Source of the DNA: an uncultured Capnocytophaga sp.
GTDB taxonomy: Bacteria > Bacteroidota > Bacteroidia > Flavobacteriales > Flavobacteriaceae
Assembly: GCF_937936315.1 (NCBI RefSeq)
Contig: NZ_CALGWU010000041.1
Coordinates: 1 to 64,000, forward strand
Reading direction: 5' to 3'
Length of the DNA stretch: 64,000 nucleotides
Below are positions 42,217 to 50,329 of the stretch, in pieces. Both the position numbers and the translations under genes were made by a program. Position 1 is the first letter of the stretch; each line of letters opens with the position of its first letter. Under the pieces are notes generated by a model. The model was not told where the DNA came from. It saw only the letters and a list, made by a program, of their open reading frames with translations, and did no database searches.

Positions 42217-42758
42217 AAGATTTCAATAAAAGATGCTATAAATAATAATATTGTAGGAAGTAAAAAATCTTTTGGTTTAGGAATTACAATATTTAGATTA
42301 TCTTCTTTAAGAAAGATTTTCTTGTAGAAGAAAAAACCCTTAAACCCAATGACTGAGAATAAAGTCAAAGCAAAAATTTCTAATGGAGCGTGTTTTAAAT
42401 AATAAAAAATAGTACGAATAGGAATAAAATCTATTGCAGTAAAAAATATATTAGCAATAAGAAACCCATTCCAATACAAAATAAGAACTGTTAAAATACC
42501 TCCCGTTGCAAATCCTACAATAGAAATTAAGAATCCTACTCGCATATTATTAAGAAAAATATCTATAGCTCCATGTTCTTCATATTTTTCAGTTCTAAAC
42601 AATCCTATATTTTTACCTGAGAATTCTGTTTTACTGAATGTGTTATTTTTATAAGCAATTGTATAATGCAAAAAACCCAATGAAAACAATAATAATGAGA
42701 ATAATATTCCTTTTGTAATACTGTTGTTTAAGTTCTTTCTAACGAGTTTCATAGGCAT
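42213..42758 (-). CDS. SpoIIM/DUF95-family membrane protein
   Basis: The 181-residue protein has four helices and the SpoIIM/DUF95 pattern: NNMRVGFLISIVGFATGGIL, then a segment ending in HAPLEIFALTLF, where His-x-Pro-x-Glu is the hallmark. DUF95 proteins occur with circular bacteriocins such as AS-48 and carnocyclin A and in sporulation. It overlaps the M48 protease gene by 20 bases. With a secreted glycine-rich peptide and a protease alongside, a role in peptide maturation, export or immunity is likely but not shown. Confidence 0.8.
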   Translation of the reverse strand: MPMKLVRKNLNNSITKGILFSLLLFSLGFLHYTIAYKNNTFSKTEFSGKNIGLFRTEKYEEHGAIDIFLNNMRVGFLISIVGFATGGILTVLILYWNGFLIANIFFTAIDFIPIRTIFYYLKHAPLEIFALTLFSVIGFKGFFFYKKIFLKEDNLNIVIPKPKDFLLPTILLFIASFIEIL

Positions 42759-43602
42759 TTTTAATTCTATTTTTTAGAGAGGGGTGAGTTACACTTCCTT
42801 TCATCATCTTGTTCTCAGTGATTTCATTGAGTTTTTCAAGTGTTTGAACGTATTGCTCTGCTCCTACTTTTCTCACAGCAAATGCATCTGCTTGATATTC
42901 TAATCGGCGTTGAAAAAAATAAGGGATAAGTATAAAAGCAATAACTCCATAGATAAGACCCACTAACGCTACTATAACAGGTTCCATAATTGTATCTCTA
43001 TAATGCTGTTTTTCAATAATATTTATAGAGAAACTATGTAAAAAAACAAGAATAATAGAGCTTACCATATTTAGGAAAAACATTTTGTACAAATGTCCTA
43101 ATTTCAAATGTCCTATTTCGTGGAAAACAACCCCTTTTAGTTCATTATTAGTCATCTTTTCGCATAGAGGTTCTCCTATAAGGATTGTTTTAGTAAAAGG
43201 AAAAACACCTGTCGCAAAAGCATTTTCAATTTTTCCTTTAATGATGCGTATACGATACGAGTAGCCTTCATTGCGCAAAAAAGACTCAATTTCTTCATTT
43301 TTTAAATACTTCTTTTTTTGAGATAATGCCCTTAGAGGTACAATCAAAAAATAGTAAGAATTGATGAGTGCTAACACTATCACAGCCATTGCATTTGCAA
43401 ACTGTATATGACTGAAAAACAACATTATAAGAATAATGATTAATGAAACTACAGCACTGTCAAACAACTCGTCTTTCCAGATAAAAAGATCTGTAAAAGC
43501 ATATTTTCTCTTTTTGTCTATTTTGAATGAAAGGTATGCCACGAAGGTTTTCAAAGCAAAAATAGCAATCACATAAATAATATATAAGTATATATATTTC
43601 AT
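42739..43602 (-). CDS. M48-family membrane metalloprotease
   Basis: The 287-residue protein has the zinc motif H161-E162-x2-H165 in VVFHEIGHLKLGH, a downstream ligand Glu in RRLEYQADAFAVRK, and about five helices before and after. This is an HtpX/Ste24-type membrane protease. It sits between the glycine-rich peptide gene and the SpoIIM gene and could process the peptide or its signal. A strong hairpin separates it from the peptide gene, so expression may be lower. Confidence 0.88.
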   Translation of the reverse strand: MKYIYLYIIYVIAIFALKTFVAYLSFKIDKKRKYAFTDLFIWKDELFDSAVVSLIIILIMLFFSHIQFANAMAVIVLALINSYYFLIVPLRALSQKKKYLKNEEIESFLRNEGYSYRIRIIKGKIENAFATGVFPFTKTILIGEPLCEKMTNNELKGVVFHEIGHLKLGHLYKMFFLNMVSSIILVFLHSFSINIIEKQHYRDTIMEPVIVALVGLIYGVIAFILIPYFFQRRLEYQADAFAVRKVGAEQYVQTLEKLNEITENKMMKGSVTHPSLKNRIKNAYETR

Positions 43603-43628
43603 AATCCACCTATTATTAATTTATTAAT

Positions 43629-43663
43629 AAATAGGTTTGCCTATTAAGTAGGCAAACCTATTT
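43629..43663 (-). terminator. 15-pair hairpin between peptide gene and protease gene
   Basis: A perfect inverted repeat (AAATAGGTTTGCCTA / TAGGCAAACCTATTT) with a five-base loop lies 10 bases after the peptide stop. No long T-run follows on the minus strand, so it may be a partial terminator or a 3' mRNA stabiliser that sets peptide output above the rest of the operon. Confidence 0.65.
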
Positions 43664-43672
43664 CATTTAAGA

Positions 43673-43963
43673 TTAAAGAGCTCCTACCATCGCTCCACCA
43701 ACAAGCCCTATAGGACCTCCAAAAGAGCCTATTGCAGCTCCATATTTAGCTCCTAATACCCCACCTGTAGCTGTCCAACCAGCTCTTATAGCTGTATCCC
43801 AAGGACCTCCAGGGGGATTATGAGCAACTTCTCTTGAAAGAGCCCAACCTACTTGAACTTCTGTGACATTTGTTGTATTTACTTCTTTTGAATTAAAGAA
43901 GTTTGCAACGCATAATAGTCCTAATAAAAGAACTAATCCTAAAATAAATCTACTTTTTTTCAT
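43673..43963 (-). CDS. Glycine-rich secreted peptide precursor, bacteriocin-like
   Basis: The 96-residue product has an N-terminal export helix (ILGLVLLLGLLCVANFF, about 7-23), a polar spacer (about 24-50), then PPGGPWDTAIRAGWTATGG and a strongly glycine/alanine-rich hydrophobic end (residues 67-96) with repeated G-x3-G and GG steps: GAKYGAAIGSFGGPIGLVGG. Such tails are typical of membrane-inserting class II or circular bacteriocins. Neighbours are an M48 protease, a DUF95 protein, a membrane protein and a divergent regulator. Not a known family to me; function inferred. Confidence 0.75.
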   Translation of the reverse strand: MKKSRFILGLVLLLGLLCVANFFNSKEVNTTNVTEVQVGWALSREVAHNPPGGPWDTAIRAGWTATGGVLGAKYGAAIGSFGGPIGLVGGAMVGAL

Positions 43964-44020
43964 ATAATTAAAATTAAAGATTTAAACCTACTCTATTGTT
44001 TTTCGTCGCTTTTGGGTTTT

Positions 44021-44077
44021 CCCGACTATAATTTTTTAAGCTATGTACACTTGCTTAAAAACTTCGGGACAAAGATA
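44021..44077 (-). promoter_or_regulatory. -7 element and structured leader of the peptide operon
   Basis: On the minus strand TATCTTTG (44077-44070) is followed by a long leader of about 100 bases. The leader has a perfect hairpin TTTTTAAGC / GCTTAAAAA (44061-44053 with 44041-44033) inside a weaker CCCGA/TCGGG closing stem (44021-44025 with 44064-44068). A nearby GTCG/CGAC stem can compete with it. Confidence 0.55.
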
Positions 44078-44185
44078 CAACTTAAAAACACTAAAATAGC
44101 ATCACTTTTGAGGAAAAATAATTACTTTTAAGAATAAAAAAATTACTTTTCAGGGAAAAAAGATATTTTTATAGTATAAAATATT

Positions 44186-44215
44186 TTGTATATTATTATT
44201 TTTTTATTACTTTTG
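44186..44215 (+). promoter_or_regulatory. Promoter of the XRE regulator
   Basis: TTG (44186-44188), 19 bases, TACTTTTG (44208-44215), 24 bases before the ATG at 44240. Confidence 0.7.
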
Positions 44216-44239
44216 CCCTATAACTATAATGATAGTATT

Positions 44240-44563
44240 ATGGAGGTCAGAAAAATATTAGAAAGAATTACAAAAAAAAGAAAGAAAAAGGGTTATAGTT
44301 ATGAAAATATGGCAGAAGAATTAGCTCTTAGCCCTTCTGGATATAGGAAAATAGAAACTGGAGAAACTAAACTTTTAGTAGAGAGAATGTTTCAAATAGC
44401 AACAGTTTTAGATATTCCTATAAAGAAACTATTAGATATAGAAGAACCAGAAAAAAATGAGAATAAAGAGGTGTTAAAAAAGCTCATAGCTTCATACGAA
44501 AACCTCTTAAAGGAAAAAGAGGAACAAATTGCCTCTCTAAAAGAAAATATCAAAAAAAGATAA
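44240..44563 (+). CDS. XRE/Cro-type HTH regulator with coiled-coil tail
   Basis: ATG 44240 (MEVRKILERI) gives 107 residues; the longer reading from 44186 starts in the promoter. The HTH spans about residues 5-62: KGYSYENMAEELALSPSGYR then KIETGETKLLVERMFQIATV. The C-terminal 35 residues form a coiled coil (LLKEKEEQIASLKENIKK). It is divergent from the peptide operon and is the best candidate for its regulator; target sites are not proven. Confidence 0.85.
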   Translation: MEVRKILERITKKRKKKGYSYENMAEELALSPSGYRKIETGETKLLVERMFQIATVLDIPIKKLLDIEEPEKNENKEVLKKLIASYENLLKEKEEQIASLKENIKKR

Positions 44564-44745
44564 CAAACTCATCAAGACTTGTTTTTTACTGATAAATATG
44601 TAGAGTTACTACTGATATTTTGATTTTTTAGAAGTTAAAACTAAGTTATTAGTAGTGAGATCTACGACATTCAAATTTCTAATACGCACTATGTATACTG
44701 ACCAAGAATTTATTAACAAATAATTTTCACTAATTATTTTTATCT

Positions 44746-44785
44746 AAAAAGGCTGTTTGACACATTATCAAACAGCCTTTTTGGG
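44746..44785. terminator. Bidirectional terminator
   Basis: Perfect 15-pair stem AAAAAGGCTGTTTGA / TCAAACAGCCTTTTT at 44746-44782, shared by the XRE gene (+) and the DUF6909 gene (-). The gap between 44564 and 44745 holds nothing else that I can see. Confidence 0.85.
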
Positions 44786-44786
44786 G

Positions 44787-46445
44787 TTAATTAAAAATTT
44801 GTTCCAATATTTTAAAGGTGATGAGATAGGTAGGTTTTACGCCTGTAGTACCTAATCCACCTGAAGCGAGGGTACTACCTGTTTCAAGGGGGTTATCGGA
44901 AGCGTAGTAAGCATAACGCACTTTCACATCTTCGCGTATGCTCTTGCGTATTTTAGAAGCCGATTGTATCGCTTTTTGGTAATGAACCCCTTCCATTTCC
45001 AAACCGACGGCATTCCACGTAGAGTGTAGGAAAAATTTCAGGATATCCTTATTTTGGAGAGAAGTTCCTAGCACTGTAACCATTGTACCTTCAAACACTT
45101 TGAGACCATTACCTTCAAAATCGGCTTTAGAAAACTCGTTGTGGAAAGGATAGTTATCGGCAGTACCTTCAAAAATATGAGAAGTAGGAATCATCAAATC
45201 GCCTTTTTCGCCTTCCAAAATACCTGCTTTCCCCATAATAGAAATAGAAATCACATTGAGAAAATGGGTTTTACCTCCTTTGTGATAAGGCTTTAGTAGC
45301 TCATCGATAGTTTCGTAAGCCTGTTCACCAAAAGCGTAATCCATAACAAAAATCACAGGTTTTTGATCTTCTTCAAGATGATGTACTTTGTAAGGAGTAT
45401 TATCAAAATCTATCTTGGCAGTATCAAAGAGTTGAACATCAATATTGGTACCTGAAGTATCGTCTACTGAAATCATTCCGTGTTTGTGAGCATAGTCCTT
45501 CACCTTTTTGCGCAGTGGTTCACTCTCTGGCAAGCTAAGCAGCTCAAAAAGTTCGATACGTGATTTTACTTTCACTTCGCCTGCAAGAGCTTTTTCGGCA
45601 AACAAGCTATTCATCACGCTGTGCATATTAGCACTGATAATGTGCAAGGGGCAGTTTAAGAGTCCGTTTTTAAGAAGAATATGTTTGATATTTTCCGCCC
45701 ATATTTCGCCGTGGAGGTGGTGACCAATACGTTCGCGCAATACGGTACTGAAAGTAATCACACGCTTATCGTCGTTTACACGCTCATTGAACGCCAATTT
45801 ACCCAACCAGTAGATGATGTGGATAAAGCGATCGGGAAGTGCGGGAGTTGCTAGTGCTTTGTAGGCTTTGAGCACCTCTTCAAAAGTGCGCCCCAATAGA
45901 TTACCAATATGTATGAAAGTAGCCTCACGTTCGGCAAGGGTAAGTTTATTTTTTTGAATGTTAGATTCGAGTTTTGCCCAATCGTGTGAAATTTTATTAT
46001 CGTCTAAGAAAATACGGTCGGCGATTTTGTGAGATTCTATAAAGAGGAAAGTGAGGTGCGTAAGCACATCGTAGATATCGGAACGACCGCGAGTAATTTC
46101 GATATTCATTTGCTCGGGATCAATGCGATAGCAATTACGGCGGCGTTTAGGGGGGATAATAGGTTTGAAATGTGATTGGCGATACCCTTCATCGGCGATG
46201 AGGTTGATGTACTTACATTGCTCAATACCCTCGGGAAGGCGGTCGAGTACATAGATAAGTCCGCTGAGTTCAGATTTACTTTCAGCGATAGTGCCATAGA
46301 TTTCGGGGCGTAGAACGAGTAAGGACTCGCGGAGCGCCTCGCCTGAGATGCCCATAGGTTTATAGAAACCTCTTGAGAAGAGGTGTCTCATTGTTACATA
46401 CATACGCTCAATGGCGTTCGTGGATTCTTGTGCTCTACTTTTCAT
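44787..46445 (-). CDS. DUF6909-like protein with AMP-nucleosidase-like C-terminus
   Basis: ATG 46445 (MKSRAQESTN) gives 552 residues and sits one base after the recX stop; an ATG at 46466 would add seven residues. The first 300 residues are helical and unfamiliar, with RRNCYRIDPEQMNIEITRGR. The end has VGLEMEGVHYQKAI and YYASDNPLETGS, which match the M-E-(G/S) and S-D motifs of nucleoside phosphorylase-fold enzymes such as AMP nucleosidase. A nucleotide-cleaving role is inferred; catalysis is not proven. Confidence 0.7.
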   Translation of the reverse strand: MKSRAQESTNAIERMYVTMRHLFSRGFYKPMGISGEALRESLLVLRPEIYGTIAESKSELSGLIYVLDRLPEGIEQCKYINLIADEGYRQSHFKPIIPPKRRRNCYRIDPEQMNIEITRGRSDIYDVLTHLTFLFIESHKIADRIFLDDNKISHDWAKLESNIQKNKLTLAEREATFIHIGNLLGRTFEEVLKAYKALATPALPDRFIHIIYWLGKLAFNERVNDDKRVITFSTVLRERIGHHLHGEIWAENIKHILLKNGLLNCPLHIISANMHSVMNSLFAEKALAGEVKVKSRIELFELLSLPESEPLRKKVKDYAHKHGMISVDDTSGTNIDVQLFDTAKIDFDNTPYKVHHLEEDQKPVIFVMDYAFGEQAYETIDELLKPYHKGGKTHFLNVISISIMGKAGILEGEKGDLMIPTSHIFEGTADNYPFHNEFSKADFEGNGLKVFEGTMVTVLGTSLQNKDILKFFLHSTWNAVGLEMEGVHYQKAIQSASKIRKSIREDVKVRYAYYASDNPLETGSTLASGGLGTTGVKPTYLITFKILEQIFN

Positions 46446-46446
46446 A

Positions 46447-46917
46447 TTATTCGTCGTATAATTCATCTACTATTTCGTAGACGAGTTCGGGTTCAAAGCC
46501 GCGGTATAGGAGGAAGTTGGCTAATTTTGCTTTGGCTTTATAAGGATTTTTTTCTTTGATGGCAGCCTGTTTTTTTTCGGCTAAGAGATTAAGGGTTTCG
46601 TAGTAGTCATCGTCGGTAATTTCGCTCAATCCAGCTTCGATATTATAATCGGTGAGCCCTCGAGCTTTGAGTTCACGCTGTATGCGGAGTTTTCCCCACT
46701 TTTTGCTATAGAATTTACCTCGGGTAAAACTTCGGGCGTAGCGTTCTTCGTTGAGAAATCCATAGTGAATGAGGTGAACAACGATATCGTCGATCGCTAA
46801 GGGGATCATCCCCATAGAACGGAGTTTAGCAACTACTTCTCGATGGCATCTTTCTTGATAGGCGCAATAGTTTTCGAGACGAGTTTTAGCTTCTTGGACG
46901 GTGTAAGTCTTTTCCAA
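46447..46917 (-). CDS. recX: Regulatory protein RecX
   Basis: The 156-residue helical protein has the RecX repeats: YTVQEAKTRLENYCAYQERC, LIHYGFLNEERYARSFTRGKF and YRGFEPELVYEIVDEL. RecX modulates RecA filaments. It is followed one base later by the DUF6909-like gene, so the two form an operon. recA is not in the window. Confidence 0.88.
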   Translation of the reverse strand: MEKTYTVQEAKTRLENYCAYQERCHREVVAKLRSMGMIPLAIDDIVVHLIHYGFLNEERYARSFTRGKFYSKKWGKLRIQRELKARGLTDYNIEAGLSEITDDDYYETLNLLAEKKQAAIKEKNPYKAKAKLANFLLYRGFEPELVYEIVDELYDE

Positions 46918-46950
46918 TTAACACTTAAGGATTAACGATTAACAATTTGC

Positions 46951-46979
46951 AAAAAAACCATCCTTTAGGGATGGTTTTT
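46951..46979. terminator. Terminator between roadblock gene and recX
   Basis: Stem AAAAACCATCC / GGATGGTTTTT with a four-base loop and flanking A/T runs. It suits the roadblock gene transcript on the minus strand. Confidence 0.8.
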
Positions 46980-47019
46980 GAGTATTAATCTTAAAATTTT
47001 ATTATGTCACAGATCTTTA

Positions 47020-47400
47020 TTAAAAGATTGCTGTCAAGTCTTTTTTGTATTTAGCGAGCAATGCACGGGTAAGACCGAGGTTTGCTTTTGTAGAATCTAC
47101 TACTAAGTAGATGAAGTAACCGCCATTTGCAGCGATATCGATGATGTGGATTTGGCCAGTAAGGGTAATAAGGATATCCACGATTTTTTCCTTAGAAGCT
47201 AAACCGAGCGCTTGGAGGGCGTTTTGTTTAGCCTTTACTACTTCTAGGTTATAAGCAGAAGCTAAGTTAGGGTCGAAACTAGGATCTACTGATTCTGCTC
47301 CATAAGAAACACCAGAGCGTACTTCAGTAACTGAAACAGCGATAAATCCAGGAACGTTGGTTTTCATATCCTGAATGAATTTGTCTAAAACATTTGTCAT
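47020..47400 (-). CDS. Roadblock/LC7-domain-like protein
   Basis: The 126-residue protein resembles roadblock/LC7 proteins: VPGFIAVSVTEVRSGVSYGA, then a central helix (NLEVVKAKQNALQAL), and KIVDILITLTGQIHIIDIAA with IYLVVDSTKANLGLTRALL. Such proteins regulate small GTPases (MglB-like) or act in motility and polarity. No partner GTPase is nearby. The family call is moderate. Confidence 0.72.
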   Translation of the reverse strand: MTNVLDKFIQDMKTNVPGFIAVSVTEVRSGVSYGAESVDPSFDPNLASAYNLEVVKAKQNALQALGLASKEKIVDILITLTGQIHIIDIAANGGYFIYLVVDSTKANLGLTRALLAKYKKDLTAIF

Positions 47401-47447
47401 TGTCTTGTAAGTTTTTTTTTATTAATTATTAAATGAAAAAATAAGTG

Positions 47448-47519
47448 AGGCATCGAGCGGATTTGAACCGCTGTATAAGGTTTTGCAGACCTCCGCCTAA
47501 CCCCTCGGCCACGATGCCT
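47448..47519 (-). tRNA. tRNA-Cys (GCA)
   Basis: A 72-base cloverleaf on the minus strand has a 7-pair acceptor stem (AGGCATC/GATGCCT), the D-loop GGGGTTAGG, anticodon GCA within CTGCAAA, and the T-arm GCGGTTCGAATCCGC. No CCA is encoded. It lies between folB and the roadblock gene. Confidence 0.95.
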
Positions 47520-47555
47520 TTTATTGTTCAGGGCGCAAAGGTAGAATTATTTTTT

Positions 47556-47921
47556 TTAACTACCAAATCTTTTGCGTTTTATTTTTATAATCACCTGAGC
47601 TACGTCGCCTCCTATAGGCGGATTAACCTTAGCGATTTTTAACTTTAGTTTCTGAACCTGTGGTAGTTCTGAGAAGATTTTATCGGAAATACGGCCTGCT
47701 ACATTTTCTAGTAATTTAGCGCGTATAGCCATTTCTTCTTTCACTATTTTGTTCAGATGTACATAATCTACAGTATCGACGAGTTCGTCAGTTTGGATAG
47801 ATTTTTTCAAATCGGCATATACTTTCAAGTCGACGCGATAGTCGCTACCAATGATACCTTCTTCGGTAAGGCAGCCGTGATAGGCGTAGAGGCGTATATT
47901 TTTTAGGATAATTTCTTCCAT
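47556..47921 (-). CDS. folB: Dihydroneopterin aldolase
   Basis: The 121-residue protein has the FolB start EIILKNIRLYAYHGCLTEE, with the conserved Y-H-G and catalytic Glu, and ends with KLKIAKVNPPIGGDVAQVII, containing the substrate-binding K-x-N/P-P stretch. It makes 6-hydroxymethyl-dihydropterin for folate. It begins three bases after the PorP/SprF gene stop. Confidence 0.9.
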   Translation of the reverse strand: MEEIILKNIRLYAYHGCLTEEGIIGSDYRVDLKVYADLKKSIQTDELVDTVDYVHLNKIVKEEMAIRAKLLENVAGRISDKIFSELPQVQKLKLKIAKVNPPIGGDVAQVIIKIKRKRFGS

Positions 47922-47924
47922 TTT

Positions 47925-48884
47925 TTATCGTTGAGCACACTTACAGTTACTAACTCCTTGGAACAAGTCGAGACCTAAAGTAAGCATATGAGTACCAGAG
48001 TTATACCCTATAAGTTCATTGAGGGTAACTTGATAAGAATAAGCGGCGTAGAACATTCCGAATTTAGCGCCTGCCATAGGTCCTATATTGAGAGGGCGGA
48101 AAATTTGGTCGTTGAGAGAGCGATAGTTAAGGCCTACCCAGTAGTAATCTTCTACATCAAGCCAACGGAATTTGATATTAAAATCGGTTGTAGAACGCCC
48201 GTCACTTTCATAGTATTGATAGAGGAGAGAAGGTTCGATTTCAAAACGGCTATTTTTGTCGCGTTTGTAGCGGTAACCTCCATATACCATATAGTTACGG
48301 AGTGCTTTAGGTTCTTCTTTATAGAAACGCTCGATATCTTTGTTGAGGATATTAAGAGCGGTAAAGTTGATCCACCAATTTTTATAACGATAAAGGGCAG
48401 CTACGTCGAAGTTGTGGTTTACAGTGAAGCGGTCATTAGTTACATGGGGATCGTTACCTGATATGGTTCTATCGAATTTATCTATATCTATTCTAAAGGT
48501 ATTCAAAGCGTAAGAGATACCGAAAGACACGAAGTGGTTGTCGTAGCGGTCGAGAGTAAGGTGGTGAGCGAAGGTAGCTTTACCACCCATTTGTTTAGTA
48601 AAACCATTGCGGTCGTTATAGAGCATCACCCCTGCTCCACTTCGTTCACCGAGGCGCATATCACCAGCGAGTGATTGATAATCGGGGGCATTTTTCACAC
48701 CCACCCATTGGGTAACCCCAGAGAGACGAATACGTACGAAGTCACCAATACCAGCGTAGGTAGGTGCGATTAAGAATTCGCTATCTGCCAAATACTGATT
48801 TTGTTGTGGTAAATTTAGCTCTTGAGAGAAGGCTTTTGGAGCAAAAGCACATACTGCTAAAACAAACAAAACTATTTTTTTCAT
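47925..48884 (-). CDS. PorP/SprF-family outer-membrane protein
   Basis: The 319-residue beta-barrel protein has a Sec signal (MKKIVLFVLAVCAFAPKAFS) and the PorP/SprF start QNQYLADSEFLIAPTYAGIGD. It continues with repeated strands such as GAGVMLYNDRNGFT and NHFVSFGISYALNTF. These proteins work with the type IX secretion system as anchors or partners of surface adhesins. No large adhesin gene is adjacent in this window. Confidence 0.9.
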   Translation of the reverse strand: MKKIVLFVLAVCAFAPKAFSQELNLPQQNQYLADSEFLIAPTYAGIGDFVRIRLSGVTQWVGVKNAPDYQSLAGDMRLGERSGAGVMLYNDRNGFTKQMGGKATFAHHLTLDRYDNHFVSFGISYALNTFRIDIDKFDRTISGNDPHVTNDRFTVNHNFDVAALYRYKNWWINFTALNILNKDIERFYKEEPKALRNYMVYGGYRYKRDKNSRFEIEPSLLYQYYESDGRSTTDFNIKFRWLDVEDYYWVGLNYRSLNDQIFRPLNIGPMAGAKFGMFYAAYSYQVTLNELIGYNSGTHMLTLGLDLFQGVSNCKCAQR

Positions 48885-49348
48885 TGTTGATAAAATTAAA
48901 CTATTAAATTGCTATAATACTCAATTTTGATTTTGCAAAACACCTCTTTAATATATAGGTATAATTCGCAAAATTTTCAGCAAAGATATTTATTTTTTTT
49001 GTGTTACACTACTATTTGAGTAAAAAAAAACGAATATTTAACGTATTTAGAGTTTTTTTAACATTTTTAAAGCAGGTTTATTATTTACTATTTCTTATAA
49101 AAAACTATATTTTTTTGATGATTTTTCATCTCAAAATCAATTTTATTAAAAAAAACTTATATTTTACTCTTTTTTATTACATTTTTATCTAACTGAGAAA
49201 AGAATACCCTTTTGCGTGAGATATAGTGTAGATTTTAACAATGAGTTCAAAACTAAAATAGAGTATATTTAAACTCGTAAATAAATTTTGGTAATCTCCT
49301 ATTTTTCATTTACTTTTGCCAAGGATTATTCATTTAAATAAAATCAAC
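48885..49348. other. Long A+T-rich gap with divergent promoters
   Basis: This 464-base gap is among the most A+T-rich parts of the window. It holds TATCTTTG for the PorP/SprF operon on the minus strand (48988-48981) and the TTG-N20-TACTTTTG promoter of the DUF3829 gene (49288-49318). A GTG-started frame at 49001-49192 has only F/I/K/L/Y-rich content and is not accepted as a gene. Confidence 0.6.
49288..49318 (+). promoter_or_regulatory. Promoter of the DUF3829 lipoprotein gene
   Basis: TTG (49288-49290), 20 bases, TACTTTTG (49311-49318), 30 bases before the ATG at 49349. Confidence 0.75.
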
Positions 49349-50284
49349 ATGAAAAAATTTACCTTTGTATGGGCGCTAATAACACTATTTTTTGTAGGTT
49401 GCAAAAACAATAACAGCAACAATCCTTTTGGAGACTCAAAAAAAAGGTTACAAGAGGCCAACGAGATCATTGAGTATTATAACAACGCTTTAGATCTGTA
49501 TAGAACTTATAATAACTCGTACATCAAAGAAGGGATGAAGTACATAGAGAACGCCCAGATTTTTATAGAGAGAAAAGCAGCAAACTCTCCTATAGCTATC
49601 AAGCCTTTGAGCCCTGTTTTTATGATAATTCCTCGTACTAAAGAAAATAAAGAAGTTCCTAAAAGTTTTGGCGATAAACAAGAAGCTATCAAAAAAGCAA
49701 TGGAAGGTATGCAGCTCAACGTTCAAGCAATACGCAATTTAGCCGATGCTACCGAATCATACTTAGATGCTGAAGACTACAAAGGTGACAAAGGCGAAAA
49801 ACTCAAAGAAAACAAAAAAGTAGCCGAGGCTCAAGCTTTAGAATTTAGCAAAAACGCCAGAACACTTCTCGACATAATGAAACCTACTGTGACTCAAGCT
49901 GAAGAAATCACTTTAGAAGATCATCCGCTAAAAGATCAAATCCTTTCATCTAAAAAATTGGCTGCACAAACGGAAGGCTTTATAGATGAGGTAGTAACTC
50001 AAGCTGAAAACAATCGATTAGACATTGACAAACTACAAAATATGTATAATGCTATTGAAGAACAAGTTGCTAAAAATGAAAAATTAGAAATTAAGGACAA
50101 AGATTATGTGAGAAAAAAAAGCAGTTTTGATTTTTTCAATAAAAATGTAAGAGAGTATTTAGGTGCAGCACGCAAATTGATACGCAATGCGAAAGAAGCA
50201 AAGGAATTTTCGGAAAGTGATTACATGGAACTGAACTCTCACCACAACCAGTTGATTAACGCTTATAACAATTTTGTGGATTAA
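49349..50284 (+). CDS. DUF3829/YiiG-like lipoprotein
   Basis: ATG 49349 gives 311 residues with a lipoprotein signal (ALITLFFVGC, Cys18). An upstream TTG at 49316 is the promoter. The mature part is helical, with EANEIIEYYNNALDLYRTYN and a long central helix LEFSKNARTLLDIMKPTVTQ, the DUF3829 layout. The function of the family is unknown; it lies at the outer or inner membrane as a lipoprotein. A G+C-rich hairpin follows downstream. Confidence 0.75.
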   Translation: MKKFTFVWALITLFFVGCKNNNSNNPFGDSKKRLQEANEIIEYYNNALDLYRTYNNSYIKEGMKYIENAQIFIERKAANSPIAIKPLSPVFMIIPRTKENKEVPKSFGDKQEAIKKAMEGMQLNVQAIRNLADATESYLDAEDYKGDKGEKLKENKKVAEAQALEFSKNARTLLDIMKPTVTQAEEITLEDHPLKDQILSSKKLAAQTEGFIDEVVTQAENNRLDIDKLQNMYNAIEEQVAKNEKLEIKDKDYVRKKSSFDFFNKNVREYLGAARKLIRNAKEAKEFSESDYMELNSHHNQLINAYNNFVD

Positions 50285-50329
50285 TATAAAAAGACTTAAA
50301 GAGGCTCAGAGATCTGAAAAGTTCTATTT

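Noticed and set aside
43946..43963. Reading of the glycine-rich peptide as a lipoprotein because of Cys18 (GLLC)
   Set aside because: The residue before Cys is Leu, not the small residue required at -1 of a lipobox, and the hydrophobic stretch continues after the Cys.
49001..49192. Open frame of 63 codons in the A+T-rich gap upstream of the DUF3829 gene
   Set aside because: It starts at GTG, consists mostly of F, I, K, L and Y codons as expected from raw A+T content, and overlaps a region with promoter elements. No sign of selection as a protein.
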